A stretch of DNA of 64,000 nt from CAYQDR01 sp964416315 (GTDB lineage: Bacteria; Methylomirabilota; Methylomirabilia; Rokubacteriales; DASRDR01), in assembly GCA_964416315.1 (NCBI GenBank), contig CAYQDR010000006.1, positions 8,343 to 72,342 on the forward strand. The letters are read 5' to 3'. Each line of letters starts with the position of its first letter. The stretch's first letter is position 1. A program made the position numbers and the translations under genes. The notes below the pieces were generated by a model that saw nothing but the letters and a program-made list of their open reading frames with translations, was not told the origin of the DNA and did no database searches. Below, piece after piece: positions 41,827 to 51,465 of this stretch.

Positions 41827-44826
41827 ATGAGCCACCTCCACCAGGTTCTCGCGGGTAAGGTGGACCAGTGGCGCAAGGGCGGTTACGCGTCCGACTACCC
41901 CGCCATCGCGGAGATTTTCGAGTGGGCGAGTGACCCGGAGACGGGCGAGCTCAGATTCCTCAGGAGGCCACAGCTCAAGGCCCTGGAGACCTACTGGTAC
42001 CTGAGACTCGTCGAGGGCACGCCGCACGTCTTTTCGCTCTACCAGAGGCTCTTTCCAAGCCCCCCGGAACTGCTCGACGCCCTGGGGCTCGGCACCGCGC
42101 AGATCCATCGGCTTGTGGCCGGCCAGCCGCTCGATTCCCTGTGGAAACGCATCAAGACCGACGACCGGTTCGTGCGGGACTTCAGGTTGGAGAGCGTCCG
42201 TGAGACGCTGACGCTGGACTACCCAAGCTACATCCTGGCCCTTGCCATGGGTGCAGGGAAGACCATCCTCATCGGGGCGATCTATGCGGCCGAGTTCGCG
42301 ATGGCGCTGGAGTACCCGGACGGGCCCTTCGTCCAGAACGCCCTCGTGTTCGCTCCGGGCAAGACGATCATCGAGTCCCTGCGAGAGTTGGCTGCGATCC
42401 CCTACGACCGGATCCTGCCTCCACGCCTTTACAAGCCGTTCGCGGCGTCCGTCAAGCTGACCTTTACCCGTGACGGGGAGAAGGACATTCCGGTAGTCCG
42501 GGGCAGCTTGTTCAACGTCGTGGTGACCAACACCGAGAAGATCCGAATCCAGAAGGAGACGATACGGCGGCGCGATCTGGGGGGGCTGCTGGGCGCCGGC
42601 CGCGAGGACGAGGCGCGGGCCGAGGTGGCGAACCTTCGCCTTCAGGCCATCGCGTCGTTGCCACACCTGGCCGTGTTCTCCGACGAGGCGCACCACACCT
42701 ACGGCCAGTCGCTAGAGACCGAGCTGAAGAAGGTCCGGAAGACCGTGGACTACCTGGCGGCCAACACGAAGGTCATCTGCGTCGTCAACACCACGGGCAC
42801 GCCCTACTACCGCCGCCAGCCGCTGAAGGACGTCGTGATCTGGTACGGGCTCTCCGAGGGGATCCGGGACAACATCCTCAAGGACGTCTCCGGCAACATC
42901 CACGCCTTCGAGTTCGAGGGAAAGACCGACGCCTACGTGAGCCACGTCATCGAGGACTTCTTCCGGGACTACGGTGACGTCCGGCTCCCGAATGGTGCCC
43001 CGGGAAAGCTGGCGATCTATTTCCCGCAGACCGACGACCTGGAAGAGCTGCGTCCGGCCATCGACGCGGCGCTGGTGAGGGTCGGCCAGGCTCCCACCGT
43101 CTCTCTGCGAAACACCACGGACTCCCCGAAGGAAGAGGTCGAGGCGTTCAACCGCCTGAACGATCCGGCGGTGCCGCACCGCGTGATCCTCCTCGTGAAC
43201 AAGGGCACCGAGGGCTGGAACTGCCCGAGCCTCTTCGCGTGCGCGCTGGCCCGGCGACTCCGGAGCAGTAACAACTTCGTCCTCCAGGCCGCGACGCGAT
43301 GTCTCCGCCAGGTTCCGGGCAACAAGATGAAGGCCCGCATCTACCTGTCCCGGGAGAACCGTGCGATCCTCGACCGCCAGCTCCAGGAGACGTACGGGGA
43401 AACGATTGCGGATCTCGACCGTACGACCCGGGAGATCGGGTCTGCTCGGCTGGTCCTCCGCAAGCTCGCCCCCCCGCCCATCCGGCTCACGCGTTCGGTT
43501 CGGTCGGTCGTTCCCGCTGCTGCAGGCGCGAGAATGCTGCGCCTGGAGCGACCCGGGACCGATGCGGCCGCGACGGCTCTCACCAAGGCAGTGTTCGACA
43601 TCGCTGCCAGGTCCGGCGTCAGGCGCCTGCTCCAGCAGGTCGGCGAGACGATCCAGATCGACACCGCGCCGGAGATCGTGGATCGCCATGAGGCCGCCGT
43701 CAGTCTGGCCGCGGCATTCCGCCTCGACGTGTGGGCCGTGTATGACGAGCTGGGGAGGCTGTACGCGGCGGCCGACGGAATCCCTGCCGCTCACCTCGAG
43801 GAGCTGGCACGCCAGCTGGCGGAGCAGACCCGACACTACGAGGTCCGCGAGGAGAGCGCCGAGTGGGTGCTGGCCCTCGTCAAACCCCACGGCTTCGTCA
43901 GAGCCACCGACGCCGAGGGACGCGAGGTTTACGCCGCGGACATCACCTATCCGAAAGACCGGGAACGGCTAATGCTCCACGCCAGGACGATCCGGGAGAA
44001 CCCGGCCCGCTTCGGGTTCCACTACGACCCGTACAACTTCGACTCCGGGCTGGAGCTGGACTTCTTCCAGCAGGTGCTCGCGGAGCTGAACATCCGCCCG
44101 GCCGAGGTGGAGGACATCTATTTCACCGGCGGTCTCACCGACCCCGCCAAGACCGACCTGTTCGTGGAGTACCTGGGCGAGGACGGGCGCTCGCACCGCT
44201 ACACCCCGGACTTCGTGATCCGCAAGCGCCCTCGCCAGGGCGGTCCGCCCGGATCAGGGCGCGTGCTGGTCGTGGAACTGAAGGACGATCGGTTCGAGGC
44301 TCAGACCTGCGAGGACGAGGGCCGGTTCGAGCGAGGGGAGCCGCCGTTGACCAACGAGGGCCGGAAGGCGATTGCCCTGAGAGGGCTCGAGCGCCTGAAT
44401 CCCGACCGGCTGCGCTACGAGCTGATCTTTGCGAAGAGCGGGGTAACCTACGACCAGCTGGACGAGGTGCGGCGGTTCGTCCGAGAGCCCGAGGGCATCT
44501 ACGCGCACGACCTGGACGTCGCCCGAAAGCTCAAGGACTTGGTCCTTCGGGTTGACGGGAAGCGCATCCGGAAGATCATCCTGTTCGGCTCCCGGGCCCG
44601 CGGTGACGCGCGCCCCGACAGTGACTATGACCTGCTCGTCGTATTGCGCGACATCCCGCCGGACGAAAAGCGATCGTATCGACTGGCTCTCTACGACGCG
44701 CTTCAGGGCACAGGCGCGGAGCCCTGGGTCATGGGCGAAGAGGAGTTCGAGGAGACCAAGAGCGTCATCGGTGGCCTGGCTCACCCAGCCTGGACCGAAG
44801 GGGTGCTTCTCTACGAGGACTCCTGA
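41827..44826 (+). CDS. Type III-like restriction helicase-nuclease (Res) with C-terminal MNT nucleotidyltransferase domain
   Basis: 999 aa. Superfamily 2 helicase with Walker A GAGKT (142-146), DEAH box (286-289, SDEAHHTYG), motif NTTGTPYY and late motif QAATRCLRQ; then a PD-(D/E)xK nuclease: YTPDF (D795) and VELK (E817, K819). From about residue 905 a second, unrelated domain follows in the same frame: IRKIILFGSRARGDARPDSD, with the GS motif at 921-922 and catalytic D933 and D935, a complete MNT (minimal nucleotidyltransferase) core of about 90 residues to the end. The frame is open to 41320 but MSHLHQVLAG at ATG 41827 is the sensible start. MNT proteins normally are free-standing antitoxins of HEPN toxins, and a HEPN gene is next. 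Confidence 0.9.
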   Translation: MSHLHQVLAGKVDQWRKGGYASDYPAIAEIFEWASDPETGELRFLRRPQLKALETYWYLRLVEGTPHVFSLYQRLFPSPPELLDALGLGTAQIHRLVAGQPLDSLWKRIKTDDRFVRDFRLESVRETLTLDYPSYILALAMGAGKTILIGAIYAAEFAMALEYPDGPFVQNALVFAPGKTIIESLRELAAIPYDRILPPRLYKPFAASVKLTFTRDGEKDIPVVRGSLFNVVVTNTEKIRIQKETIRRRDLGGLLGAGREDEARAEVANLRLQAIASLPHLAVFSDEAHHTYGQSLETELKKVRKTVDYLAANTKVICVVNTTGTPYYRRQPLKDVVIWYGLSEGIRDNILKDVSGNIHAFEFEGKTDAYVSHVIEDFFRDYGDVRLPNGAPGKLAIYFPQTDDLEELRPAIDAALVRVGQAPTVSLRNTTDSPKEEVEAFNRLNDPAVPHRVILLVNKGTEGWNCPSLFACALARRLRSSNNFVLQAATRCLRQVPGNKMKARIYLSRENRAILDRQLQETYGETIADLDRTTREIGSARLVLRKLAPPPIRLTRSVRSVVPAAAGARMLRLERPGTDAAATALTKAVFDIAARSGVRRLLQQVGETIQIDTAPEIVDRHEAAVSLAAAFRLDVWAVYDELGRLYAAADGIPAAHLEELARQLAEQTRHYEVREESAEWVLALVKPHGFVRATDAEGREVYAADITYPKDRERLMLHARTIRENPARFGFHYDPYNFDSGLELDFFQQVLAELNIRPAEVEDIYFTGGLTDPAKTDLFVEYLGEDGRSHRYTPDFVIRKRPRQGGPPGSGRVLVVELKDDRFEAQTCEDEGRFERGEPPLTNEGRKAIALRGLERLNPDRLRYELIFAKSGVTYDQLDEVRRFVREPEGIYAHDLDVARKLKDLVLRVDGKRIRKIILFGSRARGDARPDSDYDLLVVLRDIPPDEKRSYRLALYDALQGTGAEPWVMGEEEFEETKSVIGGLAHPAWTEGVLLYEDS

Positions 44827-45241
44827 GCAGGTCCGATGGGACTGGGTCAAGCTGTGGCTCGCCAAGGCGCGAGAGGATCTGTTTGCAGGCGAGGTGATCC
44901 TCAACGCATCCATGCCCTCATATGATCTGGTCGGTTTTCATGCCCAGCAGGCGGCGGAGAAAGCATTGAAGGCGCTTCTCATCAGACACCAGGTGAAGTT
45001 CGGAAAGACTCACAATATGACAGAGCTCCTTCAACTCGCCGAGCCGATCGCTCCGGGCATCCGTCAGCAGTTGACCGATGCCACGGCACTCACCCCCTTC
45101 GCCGTGGATGTCCGATATCCCGGCGAGCCGCCCTTGGGCCAGGGCGAGGCGGCCCGCCACCTCGCGGCCGCCCGAAAAGCGCTGGACCATACTGGCGTGC
45201 TCCTGAAACCGTACCTCGACGCGGGCCGGCCCGGCGGGTAG
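44771..45241 (+). CDS. HEPN-domain protein (partner of the MNT domain)
   Basis: About 130 aa conserved core from WDWVKLWLAKAREDLFAGEV (44852 onward), with HAQQAAEKALKALLIRH and FGKTHNMTELLQLAE, the PF05168-type HEPN signature. A canonical RX4-6H RNase motif is not at the usual place; RKALDH near the C-terminus has the spacing but an unusual position. Start uncertain: between the res stop and the core there is no ATG, GTG or TTG in this frame; the nearest is GTG 44771, inside the res 3' end, which I used. Either it overlaps res by 56 bp or it uses a rare start codon. HEPN proteins with MNT partners are RNase-like toxins in toxin-antitoxin and defence loci. Confidence 0.8.
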   Translation: MAWLTQPGPKGCFSTRTPEQVRWDWVKLWLAKAREDLFAGEVILNASMPSYDLVGFHAQQAAEKALKALLIRHQVKFGKTHNMTELLQLAEPIAPGIRQQLTDATALTPFAVDVRYPGEPPLGQGEAARHLAAARKALDHTGVLLKPYLDAGRPGG

Positions 45242-45255
45242 GATGAGGGTCGAGG

Positions 45256-47196
45256 ATGGCCAAGAGCCGCACTAAGAAAGCGCTGCCGAAGCGGCAGAAG
45301 CCTGTCGCTCGGAAACCGGCACTCACGCCGAGCTTCGCGAAAAAGCAGGAGGTCGCCATCACGGCGGCCAAGGGCCGGCCGATGCTCACGTGGGTCGGCA
45401 AGCGGCCTCTGCGAAATGTCGTCGCCTTCCCCGCCCAGCATGTCGAGACCTACGACCCCTCCGGCGACGCCGCCAAGCGTGGTGGCGACGTTTGGAAGGA
45501 CTGGCCGGAAGCCTACCCGCGGGGCGGGCTCCTCTTCCACGGCGACAACAAGGAGGTGCTGGCGCATCTCCTGGCGAACGGCTTCCGAGGCAAGGTCAAC
45601 CTGATCTATATCGACCCACCCTTCGACTCCGGTGCCGACTACGTGCGGAAAGTGAGCCTGCGCGGACCGAGGGGGACTGCCAAGCTCGACGGCGAAGGTT
45701 ACACGCTCGGGGAACAGCTCCAGTACACCGACATCTGGGCCAACGACAACTACCTCCAGTTCATGTACGAGCGGCTTCTGCTACTGAAAGAGCTCCTGGC
45801 TGATGGTGGCTCCATTTTCCTCCACTGTGACAGTACTAAGGGCCATCATCTCCGCTGTCTAATGGACGAAGTCTTTGGAGCCGAAAAGTTCCTCAATGAG
45901 ATCGTTTGGAGCTATCGGCGGTGGCCGGCGGACACCGACTCATTTCAGTCGATGCACGACACAATTCTCTACTACGTCGTGGAAATCTCCAAGAAGCGTA
46001 CCTTCCATCGCATGTATGAAGAAGCATCCGAAAGCTATCTCAGGCGATTCGGCGGCAAGACTCAGAAGCTCGACGAAGAGACCGGGACGCGAAAGATCAC
46101 CCTCGATCAGGAAACGAAAGGCATGCCTTTGCGCGACGTATGGGAGATATCCATAGTCGCCGGCTTCAAAGGGGAGCGGACCCAGTACCCAACCCAAAAG
46201 CCAGAGGAACTTGCCGCAAGAATCATAGAGGCCTGCTCTAACCCTGGGGATGTCGTTCTAGACTCTTTCGTCGGGTCTGGTACCACTGCGGCGGCTGCGC
46301 AGAGGCTAGGGCGCCGCTGGATTGCTTGCGACATCAACAAAGGCGCGATCCAGACCACGAGCAAGCGCCTCCAGACGATCATCGAGGAGCAGATCAAGCA
46401 CGCGGCGAAAGGCCGGCAGGGTGCGTTAGCCGACGTCCCGGAGGGAAAAGAAGAGCAGGTCGAGTCCGCGCAACTTACTTTCTCAGTCTACCGGGTCAAC
46501 GACTACGACCTGGCGATCCAGCACCAGGAGGCCGTCAACCTCGCCTGCGAGCACATCGGCGTGACGCGGATGCGGACCGACCGCTACTTCGATGGAACCC
46601 TCGGCAAGAAGCTCGTCAAGGTTGTCCCGTTCTCGCACCCGCTGACGCTGCTGGACCTCGAGGAGCTCAAGCGCGAGCTGGACGCGCGGCCGGGCGAAGA
46701 GCGCGACGTCGTGCTCGTGTGCCTCGGCAAGGAGCCCGCCGCCGACGCCTGGATCGAGGACTGGGACCGCTTCCGAAGAGGCAAGACCGCGGTGAACCGG
46801 ATCGAGGTCATCGAGCTCCGGACAGATCCGAAATATGGCAAGTTCTTCCAGCACCAGCCGGCCAGAGCCAGGGTCAAGGCGGTCCGAAAGAACGACACGC
46901 TAATGGTCCACATCGAGGACTTCATCTCGCCGAGCATCATTGAGCGTCTCCACAAGCAGGCCGGACTCCTCAAGCCGAAGATCGACGACTGGCGGGCGAT
47001 GGTGGACTGCGTGATGCTCGACCTCGACTACGACGGCAAGGTCTTCCGGATCGGCCTCTCCGACGTGCCGGAACGGAAGACCGACCTGGTCGCCGGTCGC
47101 TACGAGATCCCGGCGGTCCGGAACGGCGCGACCGTGGCGGTCAAGATCATCGACATGCTCGGGGAGGAAGTCCTCGTTACCCTTCCCGCGAGTTGA
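45256..47196 (+). CDS. Type III-like DNA methyltransferase (Mod)
   Basis: 646 aa amino-methyltransferase of the beta arrangement. Seen: catalytic motif IDPPFDSGADY (DPPF 120-123), target-recognition region in the middle, and SAM motif DSFVGSGTTAAAA (336 on) with WIACDIN. The basic N-terminus and a long C-terminal extension (about 400-646) are as in Mod subunits associated with large Res proteins. ATG 45256, 14 bp after the HEPN gene. It should methylate one strand of the recognition site and guide or protect against Res. Operon order is res-MNT, HEPN, mod, instead of the usual mod, res. Confidence 0.9.
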   Translation: MAKSRTKKALPKRQKPVARKPALTPSFAKKQEVAITAAKGRPMLTWVGKRPLRNVVAFPAQHVETYDPSGDAAKRGGDVWKDWPEAYPRGGLLFHGDNKEVLAHLLANGFRGKVNLIYIDPPFDSGADYVRKVSLRGPRGTAKLDGEGYTLGEQLQYTDIWANDNYLQFMYERLLLLKELLADGGSIFLHCDSTKGHHLRCLMDEVFGAEKFLNEIVWSYRRWPADTDSFQSMHDTILYYVVEISKKRTFHRMYEEASESYLRRFGGKTQKLDEETGTRKITLDQETKGMPLRDVWEISIVAGFKGERTQYPTQKPEELAARIIEACSNPGDVVLDSFVGSGTTAAAAQRLGRRWIACDINKGAIQTTSKRLQTIIEEQIKHAAKGRQGALADVPEGKEEQVESAQLTFSVYRVNDYDLAIQHQEAVNLACEHIGVTRMRTDRYFDGTLGKKLVKVVPFSHPLTLLDLEELKRELDARPGEERDVVLVCLGKEPAADAWIEDWDRFRRGKTAVNRIEVIELRTDPKYGKFFQHQPARARVKAVRKNDTLMVHIEDFISPSIIERLHKQAGLLKPKIDDWRAMVDCVMLDLDYDGKVFRIGLSDVPERKTDLVAGRYEIPAVRNGATVAVKIIDMLGEEVLVTLPAS

Positions 47197-47228
47197 GCCC
47201 GCCCTCGCGGCGGATCGGGCGGCGCCAA

Positions 47229-47504
47229 CTACAAGTCGCCCTTGAGCCAGGCCCGGTAGGCGTCGAACCACTCTGCGCCGACCGGCGGCCGATCCGCCCA
47301 TTCGAGGGCGGTGACGCCGACCCGGTAAGTCCGTCCCTTGCGCCGGCAGATGGCCCTGAACGGGCAGGCGACGCGATCCTCAAGCATCACCAGGAATGCG
47401 CCGTGCTGCCGGTCCGCTCCATAAGCGTCGACGAGGACCTCCCCGATCAGTTGACGGAGGCGGGCTCTGCCCGTCCTGCCTTTCCGGCTCAACTCAGCGG
47501 ACAC
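47229..47504 (-). CDS. Small uncharacterised protein
   Basis: 91 aa, not assigned. Sequence has LRQLIGEVLVDAYGADRQ, AFLVMLEDRVACPFRA and GVTALEWADRPPVGAEWFDAYRAWL; this resembles small proteins of unknown function sometimes labelled 'calcium-binding' by automatic annotation. GTG 47504 start overlaps the upstream 538-aa gene by 16 bp, so both are expressed together. Convergent with mod (32 bp between stops). Confidence 0.6.
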   Translation of the reverse strand: MSAELSRKGRTGRARLRQLIGEVLVDAYGADRQHGAFLVMLEDRVACPFRAICRRKGRTYRVGVTALEWADRPPVGAEWFDAYRAWLKGDL

Positions 47505-49105
47505 CCTTCCGCCTCGAGCTTCCTCCAGATGAGCCGCTTCCTCCCGTGGCGCTGCCGGAGGTGCCGCAGGAGATCCGCCCAGAACCGTGGCTCACCGACC
47601 AGCCGGGACAGCTCGGCGACGATGGCGCAGTAGTGGGCGGCCGGCGCCGCGCGTGACGGCCTGCCGGAGTCGAGATGCAGATCCACGAGTCGCTGGTACA
47701 TGGCGGCGGCGAGGCGCGCGTACTCGGCGCGGCTAGCGGTCCCGGGTCGCTCGAGGATGAGGCGAAGCCAGTCGTACGGTTCCTCCCGGTCGCGTCCCAG
47801 CCGGCGTTGAAGCTCCCTAAGCTTCGGGAACGCGGTGAGGTCCGCTCCGTCCGAGGCTTTGGCAACGGCGTACTTGGCCACGAGTTTCAGCTCGTCGAAG
47901 CCCATCCGACCCTGCCGGCCGGCGATCCCGTCGAAGACCTCGCGCTCCCGGCCCTCGGCCAGGAGAATGCGTGTCTTGAGCCCCGTCACGTGCCACGCCC
48001 CTTCTCCGGGCCGAGTCGCCGTCCGCAGCAGCCGCGCCAATACCGCGTCCCAGTTGGAGAGGGCCTCCGACTGCCGCCTCAGCGCCGCGAAGGCTGCGGC
48101 GTCGGGCTCCCTGAGAAACTGTGCGACCCGGGCCTCCTGGGCCGCCGACCGGTCCCCGAGGGCCTCCCGGGCCCGGATGAGGGCCGTGGCGAACTTCCCG
48201 TGGTGGCCGAACGTCCTGACCCCCACCTCAGCCAGCCTGGCCACCCCGGCCCAGTCCATCTTCCGCTCGTACTGGGAGAGCACCTCCTCCAGGTACACGG
48301 CGTTCCGGGGCGCGAAGCGCTCCTTTAGGGCCAGGACCTCGGCCCGGTTGCGTCCGACCGTGGCCAGGGCGATGAGGCCGTCCACCTCGGTGGGACAGTC
48401 CGGCCGATCGGTCCTCAGGGCGCCCTCCGCTGCTGCGGTCAGCCGCATCTTGAGCCGCTCGCGGCCGTCCGCGTCCAAAGCCCTGGCCAATCCGGTGAAG
48501 CCCCCCCGGTATCCGAACTTCTTCGCGAGCGGCAGGATCTCGGTAATGACCCCCTCCACACCTCCGCGGCACGCCACCAGGCTCCGGGTGTAGCCCTCGA
48601 CCACCCGGGCGAAGTCCAGGGCGATGGCGTCCTCCGGGGCTCCGTGATTGCCGAGAATGTCCGTCGTCTCCCCGGCCTCGGCCAGAAGCCCCAGTAGCAG
48701 GGCATAGGCTCTGACCGCTGCTGCGTGTTGCCCTGATCGGGTGAGCTCCAGCGCCCGGCTCATGAAGTCGGTGAAGAGCTCGACCCACTCTCCGAACGCC
48801 TCCGACTCGTCCCCCTCGTCGCCCGGGTCAGACCACTCATCCTCAGGGATCCAGGAGACGAAGGCGCCCGAACGGGATTGCGCGCAAAAGTCTTCGATTT
48901 CCTCGAGGAGCGCCCCCGGCCGGGAGCGTGAAGTCGAGCCCTTCGACCCGCGCGGCAGGTGCTCGCGGACCCACCGCGTCTGTCGGTGGGACGGCAGATT
49001 GGCGATCTGCTCGGCCAGCAGCTCGGCGAGCTTCGCTTCGCCGAGGCGCGCCAGGTCGGCCTTCCGAACCGCCGCTCGACCGGGGCCGACCCTCCTTCGT
49101 GGCAT
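47489..49105 (-). CDS. Uncharacterised alpha-helical repeat protein
   Basis: 538 aa, no named domain recognised. Mostly helical with TPR-like segments (HAAAVRAYALLLGLLAEAGE, then AGVARLAEVGVRTFGHHGKF) and a basic N-terminus with PSHRQTRWVREHLP. Related proteins elsewhere are often paired with a small protein like the one that follows. ATG 49105 lies 14 bp downstream of the ABC ATPase stop, so it may be the tail of the long minus-strand operon, or a separate pair beside the restriction island. No signal peptide or membrane segment. Confidence 0.6.
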   Translation of the reverse strand: MPRRRVGPGRAAVRKADLARLGEAKLAELLAEQIANLPSHRQTRWVREHLPRGSKGSTSRSRPGALLEEIEDFCAQSRSGAFVSWIPEDEWSDPGDEGDESEAFGEWVELFTDFMSRALELTRSGQHAAAVRAYALLLGLLAEAGETTDILGNHGAPEDAIALDFARVVEGYTRSLVACRGGVEGVITEILPLAKKFGYRGGFTGLARALDADGRERLKMRLTAAAEGALRTDRPDCPTEVDGLIALATVGRNRAEVLALKERFAPRNAVYLEEVLSQYERKMDWAGVARLAEVGVRTFGHHGKFATALIRAREALGDRSAAQEARVAQFLREPDAAAFAALRRQSEALSNWDAVLARLLRTATRPGEGAWHVTGLKTRILLAEGREREVFDGIAGRQGRMGFDELKLVAKYAVAKASDGADLTAFPKLRELQRRLGRDREEPYDWLRLILERPGTASRAEYARLAAAMYQRLVDLHLDSGRPSRAAPAAHYCAIVAELSRLVGEPRFWADLLRHLRQRHGRKRLIWRKLEAEGCPLS

Positions 49106-49119
49106 CCCGGCCCTCTCGC

Positions 49120-49799
<680 letters not shown>

Positions 49800-49803
<4 letters not shown>

Positions 49804-51287
49804 CGGCGCGCGAACACGGCGGCCCCGGTCCCGGCGAGCTGGCCGAACGTGGCCCCCGCCATGAGCCCGGCGCCTCCGGGGTAGTTGTAGTAGAACAGGC
49901 CGCCGACCAGCTCCCCGGCGGCATAGAGACCGGGGACGGGGCGATCCTCCGTGTCCAGGACGGCGGCGTCCGCGTTCACCCGGAGGCCCCCGAACGTGAA
50001 CGTGATCCCGCACGTGACACCGTAGGCGACGTAGGGCGGGCTGTCGAGCCGCTGGGCCCAGTTCGACTTGGGCGGCGTGATCCCCCGGGTGCCCTTGCCG
50101 TCCAGGACCGACGGATCGAAGGGCTTGTCCTCGACGGCGAGGTTGAACTCCCGGACCGTCCGGACGAGACCGGCCACGTCGACCTCGCAGCGTCGCGCCA
50201 GCTCCTCGATCGTGCCGGCCTCGACCTTCGTGACCCGGCGGATCCGGTACTCTTCGCGCAGGAGCGGGACGACCTTCTGGTCGAAGATCTGCCAGCCCGC
50301 GCGGCCCGGCTGCTTGAGGACCTCGCGGCCGTATCTCGCGTACGTGTAGTTCCGGTAGTCGGCGCCCTCGTCCACGAAGCGCTCCCCGCGGAGGTTCACC
50401 ACGATCCCGAGGGGGTAGGAGTGCTTCTGGAAGAGGTCGAGCACCGTCCGATCGCCGAACTCCGGCGCGTTGAGGTCCCACTGGACGGCGTGGCACGACG
50501 ACCAGTGCCCGTAGGGCTGGGCGCCGATCTCCAGCGCCATGCGGATCCCGTCCCCGGTGTTGTGTCGCGTCCCGCGGACGCGGGCCAGCTCCCAGTCGGG
50601 CCCGAGGTAGCGGGTGCGCCACTCCGGGTTCGCCTCGAACCCGCCGCAGGCGAGGACGACCGCCCGCGCGGCGATCTCCTCGAACTCCTCGGGCCCGCGG
50701 GCGACGACACCCGTCACGGCGCCGCGCCGATCCACGAGCAGCCGGCGCGCGCCGGTCCCGTAGCGCACTTCGACGCCGACGCGGGCCGCGCGGTCGTAGA
50801 GGGCCTGGACGAGCCCGGCCCCACCCCCCACTGCCTCGACCGCCAGCCCACCCCAGAACCGGTGGCGCTCGCCGACTCTGAACGACTGGCGGCTCAGCAT
50901 CAGGATCCAGCGCACCCCCTGACTCCGCATCCAGACCACCGTCGCCCGCGAGCGTCGGACCAGGAGGTCGGCGAGGTCCGGGTTGGCGCAGGCGTCGGTG
51001 AGCCGCATCAGGTCGTCGTAGAACGCCTCCTCGGGGTACGGCGGCACCTCGGCGGCCAGCGCTTCGGCTTCGGTGAGGTCGGGCAGGACGTCACGGCGGA
51101 GGTCCTCGAGCCCCCGGTGGGCGAACCGGAAGGCTCCCGCGGTGAACAGCGAGTTCCCCCCGCGCTCGACCTCGGCCGCCTTCTCGAGGACGAGGACGCG
51201 CGCTCCCTGCTCGCGCGCCGCGAGCGCCGCGCACAGCGCCGCATTCCCACCCCCCACGACAATGACGTCGTACGCGCGATCCGTCAT
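49800..51287 (-). CDS. FAD-dependent dehydrogenase, TcuA (tricarballylate dehydrogenase) family
   Basis: 495 aa, fumarate-reductase/succinate-dehydrogenase flavoprotein fold. Seen: dinucleotide motif VIVVGGGNAALCAALAARE, RGGNSLFTAGAFRFA, CGGFEANPEWRTRYLG, and GLYAAGELVGGLFYYNYPGG. By family it oxidises tricarballylate to cis-aconitate. Placement between the two halves of an ABC exporter, in a ketosynthase cluster and without TcuB/TcuC, makes another substrate in this pathway possible. ATG 51287. Closely followed by the ATPase. Confidence 0.82.
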
Positions 51288-51365
51288 GGCACGCTAAGTC
51301 GCGGCCGCCACGGGTGGCGCCGGGTGAGCCGCAGAGCGCCGCGCGGAGTGGGACCCCTTTAGCTT

Positions 51366-51394
51366 CCTCCCGCGATTCGGCGAATCGCGGGAGG
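51366..51394. repeat. Near-perfect 29-bp palindrome
   Basis: CCTCCCGCGATTCG (51366-51379), one base, CGAATCGCGGGAGG (51381-51394), in the 178-bp gap between two minus-strand genes. No T-run in either direction. Could be a processing hairpin or an operator. Confidence 0.6.
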
Positions 51395-51465
51395 AGGTAA
51401 ACGGGTGACGGAGCGCGGCGCGGCTGTCGGCGAGCCCGGCGACAGGACCCGTGGCGGCCATGGCT

